DNA of 6,575 bases from assembly GCA_900554935.1 (NCBI GenBank), contig USJF01000073.1, positions 1 through 6,575 of the forward strand, in the 5' to 3' direction. The translations under genes were made by a program, and so were the position numbers. Of this stretch, positions 5,565 to 6,575 are shown in pieces (within the stretch, counting starts at the first letter, position 1; each line of letters starts with the position of its first letter). Below the pieces are notes generated by a model. The model saw only the letters and a program-made list of their open reading frames with translations, did no database searches and was not told the DNA's origin. The DNA is from an uncultured Porphyromonas sp. (GTDB lineage: Bacteria; Bacteroidota; Bacteroidia; Bacteroidales; Porphyromonadaceae).

Positions 5565-6575
5565 CTTTCTCTTTGCTCTTTTGGTCCCGCTGGTGGACAA
5601 TCGTCTCTATTTTCTTCTCAATAGTGGGGACATCGCCCCCTGCCTCTAAGGCTTTGCGGAGTGCCTGCAACGCTTCATCATACTCACCTAAAGCCAATAG
5701 AATATCAGCGTAATGCTGGTAGTAGACAGGATCGGGTGCCTCCATCTTACTGATTGCTCGCTCCATGTATATCTTGGCAAGCGGATAAGCCTTCTTGAGG
5801 TAAAGCACCCAAGCATAGGTATCTAGAAACGAGGCATTGTCGCTATCACTTTGCATCGCTTTACGTGCCATCTCCTCCGCTCTATTTAGGTCCTCCGGCG
5901 TACCGTGTGTAGTGAGCCCATAGGCGTAGTTATTGTAGGCGGCGGGGATACCTGCTGCCACAGCTATCTCGTAGTATTTGGCAGAAGTTGTCCAATCGCT
6001 GTCTTGGATATAATCGGCCTTAATGAGAGCTATCTGCCCATACATCGGATCCCCCTCCTCCACCACCTCCAGGGCGTGATCGATCCTCTGATCGAGCGCG
6101 ATAGTATCCTCCTTATTGAAAGCGACGAGGATAGAGTAGAGATTGAGCGTCCCATCGTGTGGGATCACCTTCAGCCCTTGGGTAGTAACCCTCTCGATCT
6201 GATCAGGATCCTCCTTCTGAGCGTACTTCTCAATGAAGTAATAGTAAGGCGAGGGGAGCTCAGTGCCTTTCTCCACCAGTTGAGCGAATATCTGCTCAGC
6301 TTGGATCGTATCCGAGAGCAGTAGATAGTCATTGGCCGCAGCGAGAGAGAAGCGATCCTCTTCGCTGTAGATCTGCTGTAGCTTTAGCTCCGTCTCGATG
6401 AGTATTGGGAGTAGCTTGGTGAGGTCGTTGCTATAGCTCCGAGCGGTAGTAAGTAGCGACTGCACGGCAACAGGGTCACTTCCCTCCTCCTCCGCGTACT
6501 CCAATATCTGGGTGCTCACCGCTTCGTTTTTACCACTCTTTGCCAGTGTAGTAATCATAATCTGAGTGAGTTCCT
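5548..6575 (-). CDS. Tetratricopeptide repeat protein, 5' end outside the window
   Basis: The reading frame runs open off the right edge. The in-frame ATG at 6556-6558 is preceded by sense codons (reading ELTQI), so it is probably internal and the true start lies beyond the window. At least 341 residues are present. The C-terminal part has clear TPR helices: one repeat around AYNNYAYGL with RAEEMARKAM, one with SFLDTYAWVLYLKKAYPLAK, and one with YYQHYADILLALGEYDEAL. The tail is highly charged and ends QKSKEKDETTK. The NNYAYGL and LDTYAWVL patterns are typical of Bacteroidales TPR proteins encoded just before DUF4292 and envC genes. TPR arrays mediate protein-protein contacts; a role near the envelope is inferred only from the neighbours. 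The visible part cannot show whether it has a signal peptide. It is the first visible gene of the operon. Confidence 0.85.
   Translation of the reverse strand, partial: ELTQIMITTLAKSGKNEAVSTQILEYAEEEGSDPVAVQSLLTTARSYSNDLTKLLPILIETELKLQQIYSEEDRFSLAAANDYLLLSDTIQAEQIFAQLVEKGTELPSPYYYFIEKYAQKEDPDQIERVTTQGLKVIPHDGTLNLYSILVAFNKEDTIALDQRIDHALEVVEEGDPMYGQIALIKADYIQDSDWTTSAKYYEIAVAAGIPAAYNNYAYGLTTHGTPEDLNRAEEMARKAMQSDSDNASFLDTYAWVLYLKKAYPLAKIYMERAISKMEAPDPVYYQHYADILLALGEYDEALQALRKALEAGGDVPTIEKKIETIVHQRDQKSKEKDETTK

Noticed and set aside
5565..5600. TTG start for the DUF4292 lipoprotein adding 12 residues
   Set aside because: It would put a long basic extension before the signal peptide; the ATG at 5562-5564 gives a normal lipoprotein signal.
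5905..6324. + strand open frame (139 codons)
   Set aside because: It is antisense to the clearly recognisable TPR gene, with no family resemblance of its own.

Overview
The window looks like chromosomal core DNA from a Bacteroidales bacterium, most likely Porphyromonas or a close relative. The evidence is the gene order TPR protein - DUF4292 lipoprotein - EnvC-like protein - ribF, the Bacteroidetes-type sequences of each protein, and the paired plsC-like and GNAT acyltransferase genes. The genus is inferred from protein style and moderate GC content; no marker gene is present.

All seven genes lie on the minus strand and are packed as one apparent operon, transcribed from the right edge toward the left. 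In transcription order they are: (1) a tetratricopeptide-repeat protein cut by the right edge (5548-6575); (2) a DUF4292 lipoprotein with LolB-like sequence features (4683-5564); (3) an EnvC-type periplasmic coiled-coil protein with a degenerate LytM/M23 domain (3381-4679); (4) RibF, the bifunctional riboflavin kinase/FAD synthetase (2425-3384); (5) a PlsC-like acyltransferase (1589-2428); (6) a GNAT/hemolysin-family N-acyltransferase (513-1592); (7) a SufE-family sulfur acceptor gene carrying a +1 frameshift (51-465). Three consecutive junctions are ATGA stop/start overlaps. The only real intergenic gap is 47 bp before sufE. The operon promoter is not in the window.

The first half of the operon concerns the cell envelope: a possible lipoprotein-handling factor and a probable activator of septal peptidoglycan amidases. 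Genes 5 and 6 are a plausible two-gene route to amino-acid-containing membrane lipids (glycine lipids, as described for Bacteroides GlsB/GlsA). The N-acyltransferase would attach a hydroxy fatty acid to an amino acid and the O-acyltransferase would add the second chain. RibF supplies FMN and FAD, and SufE, if functional, supplies sulfur for Fe-S cluster assembly.

The points most worth a second look are the sufE frameshift, the acyltransferase pair, the LolB resemblance of the DUF4292 lipoprotein, a base-composition step near 3.4 kb, and a C-rich/hairpin region after the last stop codon. No mobile element, CRISPR array, tRNA or rRNA was seen, and I found no clearly novel system.
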